A DNA stretch of 64,000 bases from Cyathus striatus (lineage: Eukaryota; Basidiomycota; Agaricomycetes; Agaricales; Nidulariaceae): NCBI GenBank assembly GCA_025738555.1, contig JAOVFP010000012.1, positions 3,162,001 through 3,226,000 of the forward strand, written 5' to 3'. Under the pieces are notes generated by a model. The model did not search any database, was not told the origin of the DNA, and saw nothing but the letters and a program-made list of their open reading frames with translations. Made by a program: the position numbers and the translations under genes. How positions within the stretch are numbered: position 1 is the stretch's first letter; each line of letters opens with the position of its first letter. Of the stretch, positions 46,420-57,844 are shown one piece after another.

Positions 46420-46720
46420 CTACTTATGATCCACCACTTTTGTCTACGCGTAGAGAACAGTCGAAAACAGATGCAAGTAGCTCACATCAAGAAAAGCTAC
46501 ATTTGTTCTTGCAAAGTTGCCACCATAAGTAACGGTCCTGAGACGTCTTTCAGTGTTTAAAATCAGGAATACAAGCGCAGAACTCACTCGACGACAACGT
46601 TTGGCACATAAACATGAACAGACACTAAGTATTGAAGTACGGCGAGTGAGATTCGGGCTCGTGCTCCAACAGGAACATTACAAGCAAAGTGTAGGAGCAT
46701 GGCTAGAAAATGCTGCAGTA
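46420..46720 (-). pseudogene. Relic of an unidentified spliced gene (copy 2)
   Basis: The minus strand gives LLHFACNVPVGARARISLAV, YLVSVHVYVPNVVVE, a short intron with GTGAGT donor and GAAAG acceptor, then RLRTVTYGGNFARTNVAFLD. It is a paralogue of 39160-39420 in the same orientation and is better preserved. The full gene and its function are unknown to me. Confidence 0.5.
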
Positions 46721-46859
46721 GGTGAGGCTGGATTGAGAGTCGTTGAAGCTGTTGAGAAGGGATTGACAACAGTCATTTAGAGTTGGGGAGCAACTTTGTT
46801 TGCATGTGTTGTCGTTTACCACCCTGCCTTCATGCAAATAGCAAGCTTCTTTGCAACAT

Positions 46860-47500
46860 GCAACACCTTCGCCTGCCCATCTCCCTCATGACTACTCCGT
46901 CAAGCTACCCCTCCAATGACCTCCTCAAGCACGATGATACTCGACTCTCCCCAGCCAACTCACTAGCGTCTCAATCAACAGCAGTTGAAGTGAAACGGAA
47001 GGACAAAATGGGGAGGAGAGGACAAAGGCTTTTAAAGCTGATTGGGAGGCTATATTGTTTGAAGGCGAGGGTAGGGGAGGCTTGTGGAGTTGAAGGGGAC
47101 GAAGGGGAGGGACCAGACTTAAGTAGGCTATGGAGAACCTCCAGGTAGTTCTTCATCCTTTTTTAATCTTGTACAAGTAACACAGTCCAACGGCCTCTTC
47201 AACCGCGCATGCTTGACCTTTGACCTTTCCCAGCCCACCCGCCAGCGCCCCAATCAACGGCAGTTAAAGTGTGGACTACCCCCCCCCCCTCCCCCAAACG
47301 CCAATGTGACGGCTCATGTCTCCTCATTCGGGGCTCTTCATCCATGTGAGCACAAGTGCGATACGTATGCCATGCTTGCACCTCCTTCAACACGGGTGCC
47401 ATCCTTCCAACGACCCTCCACAGCCATGCATACTCGACCTTCCCTAGCTAACTCACTAGCTCCTCAACCAATGGCGGTTGAAGTGAGACTTCCTCCTACA
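46860..47500 (+). repeat. Three diverged copies of a promoter-like or coding-like segment
   Basis: The words CTCGACnnTCCC(C/T)AGC(C/T)AA, CTCACTAGC(G/T)(T/C)CTCAA and CAnCnGCnGTTGAAGTG recur near 46935-46995, 47215-47275 and 47430-47490. Spacing is irregular (about 280 and 210 bp). Confidence 0.6.
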
Positions 47501-47789
47501 CCCCTCCTAAAATGGCAATGTGACATTCATCCACGTGAGCAGGGGTGGAATCCATAGTAATCAAAGTGAGGAGGAAACATTTGCCTGTTGTATATCGCAT
47601 TGGAACCTGACGCCCGGTGGTTGAGTTCCAAATCCATCTTCAAGTCCCAGTCAAGAGCTGATTCAGAGTGCCGCCTTTCCCGTCTGCATTGCCTTTGAAA
47701 CTCCCAGTCACATCCATGAGGGAGGCTTTGCAGGCATACACTGTTGCTTGTTTTGTATCCTTACTCATGCAGATTCCAGAAGTTCCATA

Positions 47790-48705
47790 AGCTGAGTGTT
47801 GGGCATCCAGGTGTAGAGCTCTGGAGGTTGCATGTTGATAAGATAATTGTAAAGAACACACTTCGCCTATGCTTCGATATGGCAGAGGAGGTTCGCTGTA
47901 CAACTAGAGTAGATCGTTATATAAGACAGTTGCACAGTTACGCTGAACAAGCGGAATGTGGTGGGAGCTTCTGGGTAAGCTTGTATGCTATCCAAGACAC
48001 TAGGAAGCCCATACACCTGAGCGCGCGAGAACCTGCCGGGAGACGAGCTTCAGGGTATGTGTGCACGATGCCTATGCCCCCGGGAAGCCCATCTAGACAC
48101 AAAGGTCTGTTGGCAGACAAGCCGCTGATGGGAAGAGAGGGGTTAGGCGCAATCGGTCTGCGATGCTGAAGACCCCATACCTTAAGATGCCAGCTTTCGA
48201 TTTCACATGCATGGGTGCAAGCCTGGGGTTGTTTTGTCCCTGGAGATGGCCTACACTGCCTCGATGTTGGGAGGTAATGCCAAACACAATGAAGGGGGTT
48301 GATAGTAGGTGTGGACAGTCGAGTGTGGTTCGAGTTGTATCCAGAGCATTGGTAAACCAGATGAAGTGCTGAAGGAAAGAGAGGGGTTAGGTGCGCTCCA
48401 CCTGCAATGTTGAAGACCAAATACCTTAAGATGCCAACTTTCGATTTCAGATGCATGCGGGCTGGCCTGAGGTTGTTTTGTTCCTGGAGATAGTCTACAC
48501 TGTTCATGAGAATGGTCAAAAGATGTTCATGGGGCATTCTTGAGAATTCCATACACCTGGATGCAAGAATCTGTCACGAGTCGAGCTTTGAGGTATGCAT
48601 ACATGCTGCCTATGACGCTGGGAAGCCTATGCGCCTAGACGATATCCATGATGCTGGGAAGCTCATACAAGCCAGAGCTGTATGTATAGACAATAGATAC
48701 CACTA
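47790..48705 (+). repeat. Dispersed modular repeat, copy 2
   Basis: The partner of 41455-42130, with an internal duplication of the module around CCTTAAGATGCCA(G/A)CTTTCGAT (48178 and 48423) and an extra module with GGACAGTCGAGTGTGGTT also seen near 62310. Its right edge overlaps the truncated end of the F-box-like gene. Confidence 0.8.
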
Positions 48706-49640
48706 TATGTCCACATACTGTGATGCACCCGATTGCGACTCCCTGTATTATACATCAGGGTAATCTCATAGCACTTAGCTCCATCACTGCTGATGTGCTT
48801 TATGAGATGCATCTCGTCATGTTCATTACCGGAAGGCTTAACTAACGCTCGCTCAGTTCTCCATGACAAGCTCTTGAGATGCTTTAACTTGTGCATGGAC
48901 GATGAAAAGATGGGGAAATCATGCCCTTCGGAGGATGCCTACAGCATGAGTCAGCGAAACCACAACATATAAATGAGCAAACCTACTACCATTGATTCTT
49001 GAATATTAAGATAACGAATATTTGGCAATATGTCTATTAATTTCTCCAACAAGTTGCTGTCAGCATTTGGCAAAATGAGCCTCACATCATATGCTGAAAG
49101 GAGCTGAGGAACTCCAACTAGGGACCTTGACATTTTATTGAAATGAAGGGAGATAGTGCCGGTGCTATTGGGGTCCCCCATTGAAAGCATGCATGGCACT
49201 CCCTTCAGCTCTCTCAGACGGAGATTTTTAATGGAGTGGAGTCGGCATCTTGATGAGGCACATCCACCAAGGACCACAGATTGCAAGTCTATGTGCTTCT
49301 GTAAGAAAGTTGCACAGCTATTATGAGGGATTCCATGCCCCTCAAATTCACGAAGGCTAGGTAGCCATATTCCCTGAAACAAATACTTGCATTCCAGCTC
49401 AGACCATCCCGATACATGGACTGAAAGGATGGTCAATAGTGGAAGATGGAACAGAAGTCGACGGAAACATTGAATTAATGAAGTGCCAAACTTCGTATTT
49501 GGAAGGCAGTTCATGCAAGCCTCAACATTGCATATGGAGTCGGTGTTCACATACGCATGCTGGGTAATAGCAAGAGCATAATGAAGTGTTTCTGTAGTCA
49601 CAGTGAGTAAGCCTGTGTTCTAAATTAGGACATAACCATC
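48663..49640 (-). pseudogene. F-box/leucine-rich-repeat-like protein, truncated
   Basis: The minus strand exon 49601-48990 opens into leucine-rich repeat-like sequence (LFHLPLLTILSVHVSGW, WLPSLREFEGHGIP, LQSVVLGGC, LRLRELKGVP). A 51-bp GT-AG intron (48939-48989) joins it in frame to SLSWRTERALVKP and CYEITLMYNTGSR. This is the C-terminal layout of the large mushroom F-box protein family, which recruits targets to SCF ubiquitin ligases. The N-terminal F-box would lie upstream of 49640, where splicing is unclear. After CYEITLMYNTGSR the frame runs into the dispersed repeat and stops at 48663, so the natural C-terminus is replaced. Confidence 0.65.
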
Positions 49641-49699
49641 AGCATTTATAAGTATTTCTTTCCATCAGATCTGTGCATCGTACCTTGTTATAGCATATG

Positions 49700-51300
49700 T
49701 TGTGTGACAAAGTCTACGAGACGGGGATACTGAATTTAATACAGATTGCACTCATGAGAAAATACATTTAACATACTTTGGCAGATTGGGCAGAACATGT
49801 TAGAATCATGGTAAGTAGGTGGAGGTACTGAAGAAACAAAGCCAGTGATAAATCCTTTCATGAAATCATAGTGGGCGAGTGGCAAGAGGAAGTTATCACA
49901 TGCACCCCTAGCCAGTAAGCATCATGATCATGATTCGTGGCCACATGGTCAATTCGTCACAGCTATAATTCCTAAGCTAATCTTCTTCCTTTTATCTCTG
50001 TTGGATCAATTTGTATTATTTTTTAATTGCTATGGATTATTTCCCTTTATCAACTCAATTACATCTAAGTACATGAGAAAGAATTTTATTACCTACCTGG
50101 GAGGCAACCTTAAACCAGTAGAGAGTCAGTAATAAGTATGTTGTATGCATCGATGCGAGGTGAAGTTTATATATTCCTCGCACTGGACCATTTATTTCAT
50201 ACGAACACTATGGCTAGAGCCAGCAATGGTACATGCCAATCTCTCACCATCACGAGACGACGTAGAGGTAAAGGGAGAGGTAGTGCTGGTGTGTGTGTCG
50301 CCAGGCATGGTGATTGGCAGTAGTAGTGCTGTTGTGTGAATGAGAGTAGGATCATTATTATCATCATGTACAAAGTCAAACCCATTAACTCCTAGGCCAA
50401 CACTGTAGAAAAGACATGTACCTTGGAACAAACACCAGGCACCACAGCCCCTCCCTCAAGCGAGCAAATAGAACAACTAGAGTAGATAAGTATGACCACC
50501 TGCGTCCTTAGCACCATACAGTAGCTTTAAATCCTTTTTTTAAAAATAAAAAAAACAGTAGGCCAGAGCGCTCCACCGAAGGCACGTGTGGTCGTTGGTT
50601 CAGAAGGATGATGCAGGAAAATGATGGGTAGAAGTCTTCAGAAGGTGGAGGGTAAGATCCATGAGAAAGTGCCAGCTACAGAGCTTCTATCAACACCAAG
50701 CGTTAGTTGATTCCAGTACCGGGATCTGAGGTTGGAAGAACCATTCCCATGGAGGATTAAGGCAGAGAAGTATTGTATCTGTTAGAGTGCATCTGCATGA
50801 TATGGAAGAGCTATTCAACTTGGGCATGGGGAAGAGTAGGACATTCTTATATGCGTCTCTGAAAAAAAAGTAGCAATTACATTACATAAAACTAGACCAA
50901 CAGACTCAAATCTAGCTTCCTTATCCTTCATTAGTGTCTGGTATTGTTTCTGACTAATGTACACTGTTGCGGAGTAATGAATGTATATGTGATGAATACC
51001 CCTCAAAACTTATGCTGGCTGGTACGGAACTGGTTTGTCTGTATCTGTCCAAGCAGTATTCAGATTTCCTTCTGAAGGGATAAGTTGTCCTTTGGCGTAT
51101 GTGAGCAAAAAATGAGTACTATATGATTCTATGAACCATTCTCATCCTCTCCACCTTTTCCCTTAGCTGGTTAACATGATACTGTCCTAGCTCTTTCATA
51201 TTTTCTTTGTTTTGAAGGTGAGATAGGTACCCTGTGGACTCTGCCACGCTCGGGAGGCCTTGATTCTATAATTCGAACATTTCAAATTGGACATAGCCGA
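49700..51300. other. Spacer, no gene recognised
   Basis: Short frames only. An A/T run near 50535-50555 and scattered splice-like words are present without a coherent reading. Upstream exons of the F-box-like gene could lie here. Confidence 0.4.
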
Positions 51301-51768
51301 CTACACAAAAGCAGAACGTACATCAGGAATTGGCATGCCGATCAAAATGTAGTCATCTTCTATATCAGTTGAAGTTACTGACATATTCAAGTTCGAGCCA
51401 AGCACGGCAGACATAAGTATGGTAGTAAGAATTGAGCAGGTTAAACGTTGAAATCCTGTCACTTTATTTATAACCAAGGGGAACGATGCCACTGGCAACA
51501 CAATAGAAGCGAAACACCCTTTATTAGTGTTTAGAGATGCCAAAGGACATAATGCCACTGGCAATGCAATAGCAGTGAAACATCCTTTATTAGTACTTAA
51601 TGGGGGGCTGGACAATAAACATTGATTGGTTAATTGATCGCTCTGAGTAATCCTAGTACTTACTGGTGTTACCTTTGCATTCAAAAGGGTTTTTACGATA
51701 GTGCTAACAATGTGTTTGGATTTTCTGATGTGCCTTTGTAAATCATTTTTGTAGCACTGGTCATTCAA
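51301..51768 (-). CDS. Unrecognised 155-codon open frame with an internal repeat
   Basis: The frame carries a duplicated block, TNKGCF(T/A)(A/S)I(A/V)LPVA, and a hydrophobic segment near LTCSILTTILMSAVLG that could span a membrane. I recognise no family. Two close DNA copies (51480-51530 and 51540-51600) create the repeat. It is as likely to be an exon of a larger gene or a chance frame as a real gene. Confidence 0.3.
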   Translation of the reverse strand: MNDQCYKNDLQRHIRKSKHIVSTIVKTLLNAKVTPVSTRITQSDQLTNQCLLSSPPLSTNKGCFTAIALPVALCPLASLNTNKGCFASIVLPVASFPLVINKVTGFQRLTCSILTTILMSAVLGSNLNMSVTSTDIEDDYILIGMPIPDVRSAFV

Positions 51769-52347
51769 GTAATCAATTGCATTTGTTTTCTGTGTAGCAT
51801 TATAAAGCCAGCTCTGACATGCCTTTGTGAATTGTCCTTCCCCACCACTTCCTCATCATTATTTTGCGTTTTCTATCCTTGTTGAAGTGACATACTCGCT
51901 GATCCCAAATGGACAAAACAGCGAATACAAGTGAGGCAGCTTGCATTCTATCTCATATCACTGGTTAACTAAAACTATTTTGTCGCTGTAGGAAAAAATA
52001 TATCACCACAAATTAAATCACTTGCACTGCAAGTGAAGAACCTGCACGACATTTTGCCAAATTTAAGTAAGATACTCGCCTTCCATAGATCTGATATAAA
52101 CGTTTAACCGATTTAAAGCTACTGACAAGAAATTGAAATTAATTGTAACGCAAATGACGAACTTCCACGACGAAGTTATGGGAACATTATTGCAAACCGA
52201 TGACAACTGTGAGTCAACTTTAAGTACAGGAGTGTTTTTTCATCCACATACTAACCAGTTATTCCAGATGCGCAGTTAATCTATGTGGTGAAAGAAATAC
52301 AAAAAGACTTCAGGAAATACAATGAAAAGTTTGATAACCAAAACTAC

Positions 52348-53478
52348 CAGTAATTTACACTCCCCAAGAGGTCTGTACGGATCCATACGGAATTCGCACG
52401 GAATCCGAAAATTCCGTACGGATCCGTGCGGATCCGTACAGACCCGTACAGACCTGTATAGATACCATACAGAATTTATATAGTAGCTATTATTATTATT
52501 AGAGGTGATTATTCTATATGAATTCCATACATATTCTGCATGGATTCTGAGTGGATTTATGCATTGCTGCCTTGTCACACATGTCAAGTGTAACCCTAGG
52601 TGAAAAGTGTCACACTATACAAAATCCATGATACACTCAATATATAGTATCATTCTCAATGCATAGTATCACACTTAATGCATAGTGTTATGCTTAATGT
52701 ATAGTGTGACACTCAACACTTAGTGTCATGCTTAATGCAGAGTGTCACACTCATCACTTAGTGTTATGCTTAATGCATAGTGTCACACTCAATACTTAGT
52801 GTCATGCTTAATGTATAGTGTTATGTTTAATGTATAGTGTCACACTTAATGCATAGTGTCATGTTTAATGTATAGTGTGACACTAACGCTTAGTGTCACG
52901 CTTATAGTGTCACATTTAACGTATAATGTCACACTCAACACTTAGTATCACACTCAACACCTAGTGTCACGCTTATAGTGTCACATTGTCACACTCAATG
53001 CTTAATGTCACACTCAATGCCTAATGTCACACTCAACACTTAGTGTCACACTCAACACCTAGTGTCACGCTTATAGTGTCACATTTAACATATAGTGTCA
53101 CACTCAACACTTAGAATCACACTCAACATTTAGTGTCACACTCAACACCTAGTATCACGCTCAACACCTAGTGTCATGCTTAATGCAAAGTGTCACATGC
53201 AAGGAAATAAGTATAATAAAATTCTGTACAGATTCTGTACAGAATCTGTACAGAATTTTCAGGTCTGTAATGCGGAATTCCGAGGAATTCTGCGTAATCC
53301 GTACGGAATTTTCGGAATCTGTGCGGAATCTGTACAGACCCAAAAAAACCCCTGCCAAAATGAAAAAAATCTGTACAGATTCTGCACGGATTCCGAAAAT
53401 TCCGTACGGATTCTGCACGGATTCCGTACGGATTCCGCGCGGATCCGTACAGAACATATGGCTAAGTGTAAAGAGCTC
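52348..53478. mobile_element. Non-autonomous element A (1131 bp), TSD AAAACTAC, KDZ-like ends
   Basis: The 8-bp duplication AAAACTAC lies at 52340-52347 and 53479-53486. The left end is CAGTAATTTACACTCCCC; the right end read inward is GAGCTCTTTACACTTAGCC. Inside each end lies a cluster of palindromic words (GTACGGATCCGTAC, GGAATTCCG, AATTCCGTACGGA), and the middle is a TAGTGTCACACTCAACAC minisatellite. There is no coding capacity. Ends and layout resemble the 20.9-kb KDZ element. Confidence 0.9.
52590..53205. repeat. TAGTGTCACACT minisatellite inside element A
   Basis: Dozens of TAGTGTCACACTCAACACT-type units of about 20 bp and variants with GCTTAATG(C/T)A. The reverse complement fills 56845-57600 in element B. 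Confidence 0.92.
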
Positions 53479-54699
53479 AAAACTACACAATCCAATTGTG
53501 CGAAGAGAAAATCACTGAGTTTGGGAACCTAGTTGAAAAGCTGAATGACCAGCTGAGATACCAGTTTCAAAATATTACCACTATAGACTCTTCTTTCAAT
53601 GATGAAACTGTTCGCAGACTTAAAGAGAAAGTCAATCATCTAGAAGAAAATTATAAGAGCATCGAATTTCATATTGACAAACGACTAGAAGCAAAGGTGA
53701 CCACAAAAGTGGATGAAAAACTGGACAAGAAACTGGACAAGAAACTGGAAGAGAAGCTGGAAGAGAAGCTGAACAAAGATGTAGATGAAAAGTTGGACAG
53801 AAAGGTGAGTGACAAAATGGAAGAGGTGGTGGACAGAAAGCTAGTGGATATTGTCATCCCAAGGGTTGATGAACAAGTATAGGGGTACATGGAGTCCCAA
53901 CAAGATATCACTGAGACTTCCAACAACTCTCTATTGGGAGAGATACTTCGTCAAAATGCTACAGTGCATGAAAGCTTCACAAAAGACCCTCAGCTGTGGA
54001 ACTTGGATCTCGACAGCATGAGTGAAAAAAGCAATGCTGATGACAATCTCGAGCATAGCGATCAGCATTGGGAGTTGATCAAGGAGCTCGACGATTCTAC
54101 GCTGGGTGGCTCAGAAACTTGCGAATCTTTTCCCACTCATATACATATGAAGGAGCGAACATCTGCGGAACCTATCGACCAGGATTGGTGCTATAAATCT
54201 GAAGCAGCAGTGTGCACAGGCGATGAGAGAAGTGTCAGTCTACTCTGCATGGCACAGCCTGAAAAATCATTGGAAGAAGCTGTATTTGGAAAGCACATGG
54301 AAAAAACCCCTGCGGAAGAACTCGATTGGTGGCTTAAAAAAGTCTTGAGAATATGATTCGAGATGGGATCGACGACCTTTCAATAGAACTAAAATCAATG
54401 GATTCTCAAGTATTCGATGAGCAGCCTCCAGAAGCACCTCAGTCCTCATTCCCAGTTTGCGAGTTACCCAACGACCAACATGGAGATCCACCTGCAGTGA
54501 AACTCAGCAGAGCACATGGGGGGATGCTCCATGAAGGGGCTGGAATACTGCTTCTCACAAAACAGACCGTGAATGTCGCAGAGTTCCTGCATGACCTGCC
54601 CATAGTTAATCAGAGGCTTCTTCTAGTGCTAACCACAATACCACACGTCCTACTCCAATATAGTCATAGGGCACTTCCAACTGTGCACTGAGCTTATTG

Positions 54700-55277
54700 C
54701 TACTTATTATCCACCATATGGACCTCAAAGGATAGTGCTGCATGGGTGAGGCATGTGGCAGGAAATGGTTTTGTGAAAGTAAGGGCAATTTGGATAGGTC
54801 ACCACCCCCCGCGGCTTCGAATTTTGCTACAAATTATGGCATTTGCCATAATGATATTTATGGCTCTTATGTATGCATATGAATCACCACAAAAGATAAT
54901 GCCCCCAAAAGTCATGCGACATCATCATCGTGGCCCTGTAGGAGCAGCAGGTGTTGTCTGGATTTGATATCCTGGCCGGGGCCAATGGGAATAATAGTAG
55001 AGAATCCATCACTGTTAGAGAAGTATATGCCTGTGATAATGTACATTCCACCACACCCAGAATTCATATATGTAGACCATGAGATAAGTTGGGCTGCAAG
55101 TGAGTAAGCTAAAATGGTATAATGTTCGATTTCCAAAAAGTAGGTTTTTGAAAGCTTTGTATTCCAGGGACTGCAGTGGGTATGAGTAGTGGTACGCTTG
55201 GGGATTTAGATCGAATGGTGACGACTGTTCATGGTGACGACAACATTTCTTAGTGGTACAGAAGAAACTATTTGACT
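54700..55277. other. Spacer, no gene recognised
   Basis: Mixed composition with short frames on both strands; no motif recognised. Confidence 0.4.
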
Positions 55278-55628
55278 TGGGAATCGAGGACCCCACTCAC
55301 GCGTGGCAAGCGGGGCACCAGCCTGACGGGTTCAGTAGTCGTCGAGCGCTACAAGAAAAGAAAAGAAAATCCGCGGACTCTGATTGGCATTGCAGCTGCT
55401 GGCATGAATGGCGGAGCAGCCATCGGTGCCACGTCAATTACTTCCTGTCACTCATCTGTGCGGGAGGGAGCACAGGAGCGACTTCATGGTCTATATCATT
55501 ATCCAGATCATGAAAAAAGTGAGAAAGGGAGGAACAACGAACCTCAAATAAGCCCCGATATTCCCCATCTGACTCCTCGACAAACTGGACGAAACAAGGC
55601 TAACAAGCATCTCCGTCCCCTATCCCCA
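55278..55628 (+). repeat. 350-bp direct repeat, copy 2
   Basis: The partner of 39478-39830 in the same orientation. It runs directly into a piece of the dispersed modular repeat (55625-55843), whereas copy 1 does not, so the two repeats are separate units joined here. Confidence 0.85.
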
Positions 55629-55843
55629 CCCTGCTGGCAAGCGAGCTGCTGGTGGAAAGAGAGGGCTTAGGCACACTCATCCCTGCGATGTTGAAGACCA
55701 CATACCTTGAGATACCAGCTTTCGACTTCAGATGCGTGGGGCACGCCCAAGTTGTGCCTGGCAAGCGTTCGTATGCAATGCTGTCCCACAGTAAACATTA
55801 ATAAATAAAAATCCAACACGTAGAGAAAATCGACCTACATGAA
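55625..55843 (+). repeat. Dispersed modular repeat, copy 3 (left part, split by hAT)
   Basis: It shares GCAAGCGAGCTGCTGGTGG, GAAAGAGAGGGCTTAG and ATGTTGAAGACCACATACCT with 41800-41870. The rest of this repeat continues after the hAT element at 62112. Confidence 0.7.
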
Positions 55844-56581
55844 GTAGTGTTGCCATGGCTCGGCTAAAAGCCGCTAGCCATAAGAGCCGAGCTGAAAATA
55901 AGCCGAACCGAGCAGTACCTTGCGGCTACATTAGCGCTGCAGAATGGTTAGCTTAACTAAGTGGCTTGCCATCACTTGTAGCCAGCTTAGCTGACAGCTA
56001 AATCACGTGTGATATCTATGCGCCGCTATCTCCCCTTGGCACTCACGATCGTGTTCCTGCACGCACCAATAACATGCTTCCTCAATGCTTTCTTTCATTG
56101 TATTGCAGAATCTCTCCACAGTACCATACATGCTACTCATTTCGTAACTAGTATGTCACCAATTTTGTCATATGTTAATATAAAGCTTGCCCATCGTCAT
56201 CCATGACCAGTTTTACTATGAGTATGAGCTCAGGTGTGATAAATATGATGACTTACACCCTTCTTCACAAGTTCAACAGTCCCCTTTCACATTTCTGCAT
56301 GCATCCACGATATTAAGGTATGGTTTTAATGTTTTACTGTGCAGCTGCGATGATTTTGTGTTAAAAGCAGAACAATGAGCAACTACAAGTAGCAGTGACT
56401 TCAGAACCACTACTATTGGGCGACAGTATCTGACACGGCCTCTGCAATGCCACCTCGTAAAGCTCCTAAAGCTCGCACCAAGAAGGCTGCAAGTAAGTCT
56501 TATTATTTGATTTTTCTAACCACTTTGACAAGTACACACAGAAAATACATCAAACCCAAGTTCAACTGAGTGCCCACCTTC

Positions 56582-57844
56582 AAGCTCTTTACACTTAGCC
56601 ATGTGTTCTGTATGGATCCACATGGAATCCGTACGGAATTTTCGGAGTCCGTGTGGAATCTGCACAGATTTTTTTCATTTTGGCAGAGGTTTTTTTGGGT
56701 CTGTACAGATTCCGCACAGATTCCGAAAATTCCGTACGGATTACGCGGAATTCCTCGGAATTCCGCATTACAGACCTGAAAATTCTGTACAGATTCTGTA
56801 CAGAATCTGTACAGAATTTTATTATACTTGTTTCCTTGCATGTGACACTCTGCATTAAGCATGACACTAGGTGTTGAGTGTAATACTAGGTGTTGAGTGT
56901 GACACTATACATTAAATGTGACACTATAAACGTGACACTAGGTGTTGAGTGTGACACTATACATTAAATGTGACACTATAAGTGTGACACTAGGTGTTGA
57001 GTGTGATACTATACATTAAATGTGACACTATAAACGTGACACTAGGTGTTGAGTGTGATACTATACATTAAATGTGACACTATAAGTATGACACTAGGTG
57101 TTGAGTGTGATACTATACATTAAATGTGACACTATAAACATGACACTAGGTGTTGAGTGTGATACTATACATTAAATGTGACACTATAAGCGTGACACTA
57201 GGTGTTGAGTGTGACACTATATGTTAAATGTGACACTATAAGCGTGACACTAGGTGTTGAGTGTGATACTAGGTGTTGAGTGTGACACTATATGTTAAAT
57301 GTGACACTATAAGCGTGACACTAGGTGTTGAGTGTGACACTATATGTTAAATGTGACACTATAAGCGTGATACTAGGTGTTGAGTGTGACTAAGCGTGAC
57401 ACTAAGTGTTGAGTGCGACTAAGCGTGACACTAGGCGTTGAGTGTGACACTCTGCATTAAGTGTGACACTAAGTGTTGAGTGTGATACTATACATTAAGC
57501 ATAACACTATACATTAAGCATAACACTATGCATTAAGTGTGATACTATGCATTGAGAATGATACTATATATTGAGTGTATCATGGATTTTGTATAGTGTG
57601 ACACTTTTCACCTAGAGTTACACTTGAAATGTGTGACAAGGCAGCAATGCATAAATCCACACAGAATCCATGCAGAATATGTATGGAATCCATATAGAAT
57701 AATCACCTCTAATAATAATAATAGCTACTATATAAATTCTGTATGGTATCTATACAGGTCTGTACGGGTCTGTATGGATCCGCATGGAATCCGCACAGAT
57801 CCATACAAATCCGTACAGACCTCTTGGGGGAGTGTAAATTACTG
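56582..57844. mobile_element. Non-autonomous element B (1263 bp), TSD CCACCTTC, KDZ-like ends
   Basis: The 8-bp duplication CCACCTTC lies at 56574-56581 and 57845-57852. The element is in the opposite orientation to element A: its left end is AAGCTCTTTACACTTAGCC and its right end read inward is CAGTAATTTACACTCCCCC. It shares with A the palindromic GTACGGA words and the GTGTCACACT minisatellite, plus conserved flanks such as GGCAGCAATGCATAAATCCA. It lies in an exon of the hAT gene; excision with one repeat restores the frame (ECPPSSSNPP). Confidence 0.92.
56845..57600. repeat. GTGTGACACTA minisatellite inside element B
   Basis: Units near GACACTAGGTGTTGAGTGTG and GACACTATACATTAAATGTG alternate in higher-order blocks of roughly 60 bp. 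It is the reverse complement of the element A array. Confidence 0.92.

Larger units (their letters stand above)
51909..54691 (+). pseudogene. Coiled-coil protein gene interrupted by a non-autonomous transposon
   Basis: Exons 51909-51930, 51992-52066, 52119-52208 and 52268-52347 join in frame across three good introns, giving a helical protein (KSLALQVKNLHDILPNL, KEIQKDFRKYNEKFDNQNY). The last exon is cut by the element at 52348-53478. Removing it and one 8-bp repeat restores the frame into TIQLCEEKITEFGNLVEKLN and a long Lys/Glu-rich coiled coil with DEKLDKKLDKKLEEKLEEKL. A TAG at 53880-53882 (Gln plausible) interrupts it; the reading continues from 53883 to about 54350, then shifts frame (WWLKK to SLENMIRDGIDDL) and ends near 54691. 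The function is unknown to me. Without stop, shift and insertion it looks like a recent host gene. Confidence 0.6.

Noticed and set aside
52348..53478. Classifying element A as a hAT MITE on the basis of its 8-bp duplication
   Set aside because: The hAT element here has quite different ends (TAGTGTTGCC); the KDZ ends match element A much better.
53161..53532. Overlapping frames rich in FCTDSVRI/ESVQN words at both 53.2 and 56.6 kb
   Set aside because: They arise from the palindromic GTACGGATTC words in the ends of elements A and B, present in all phases.
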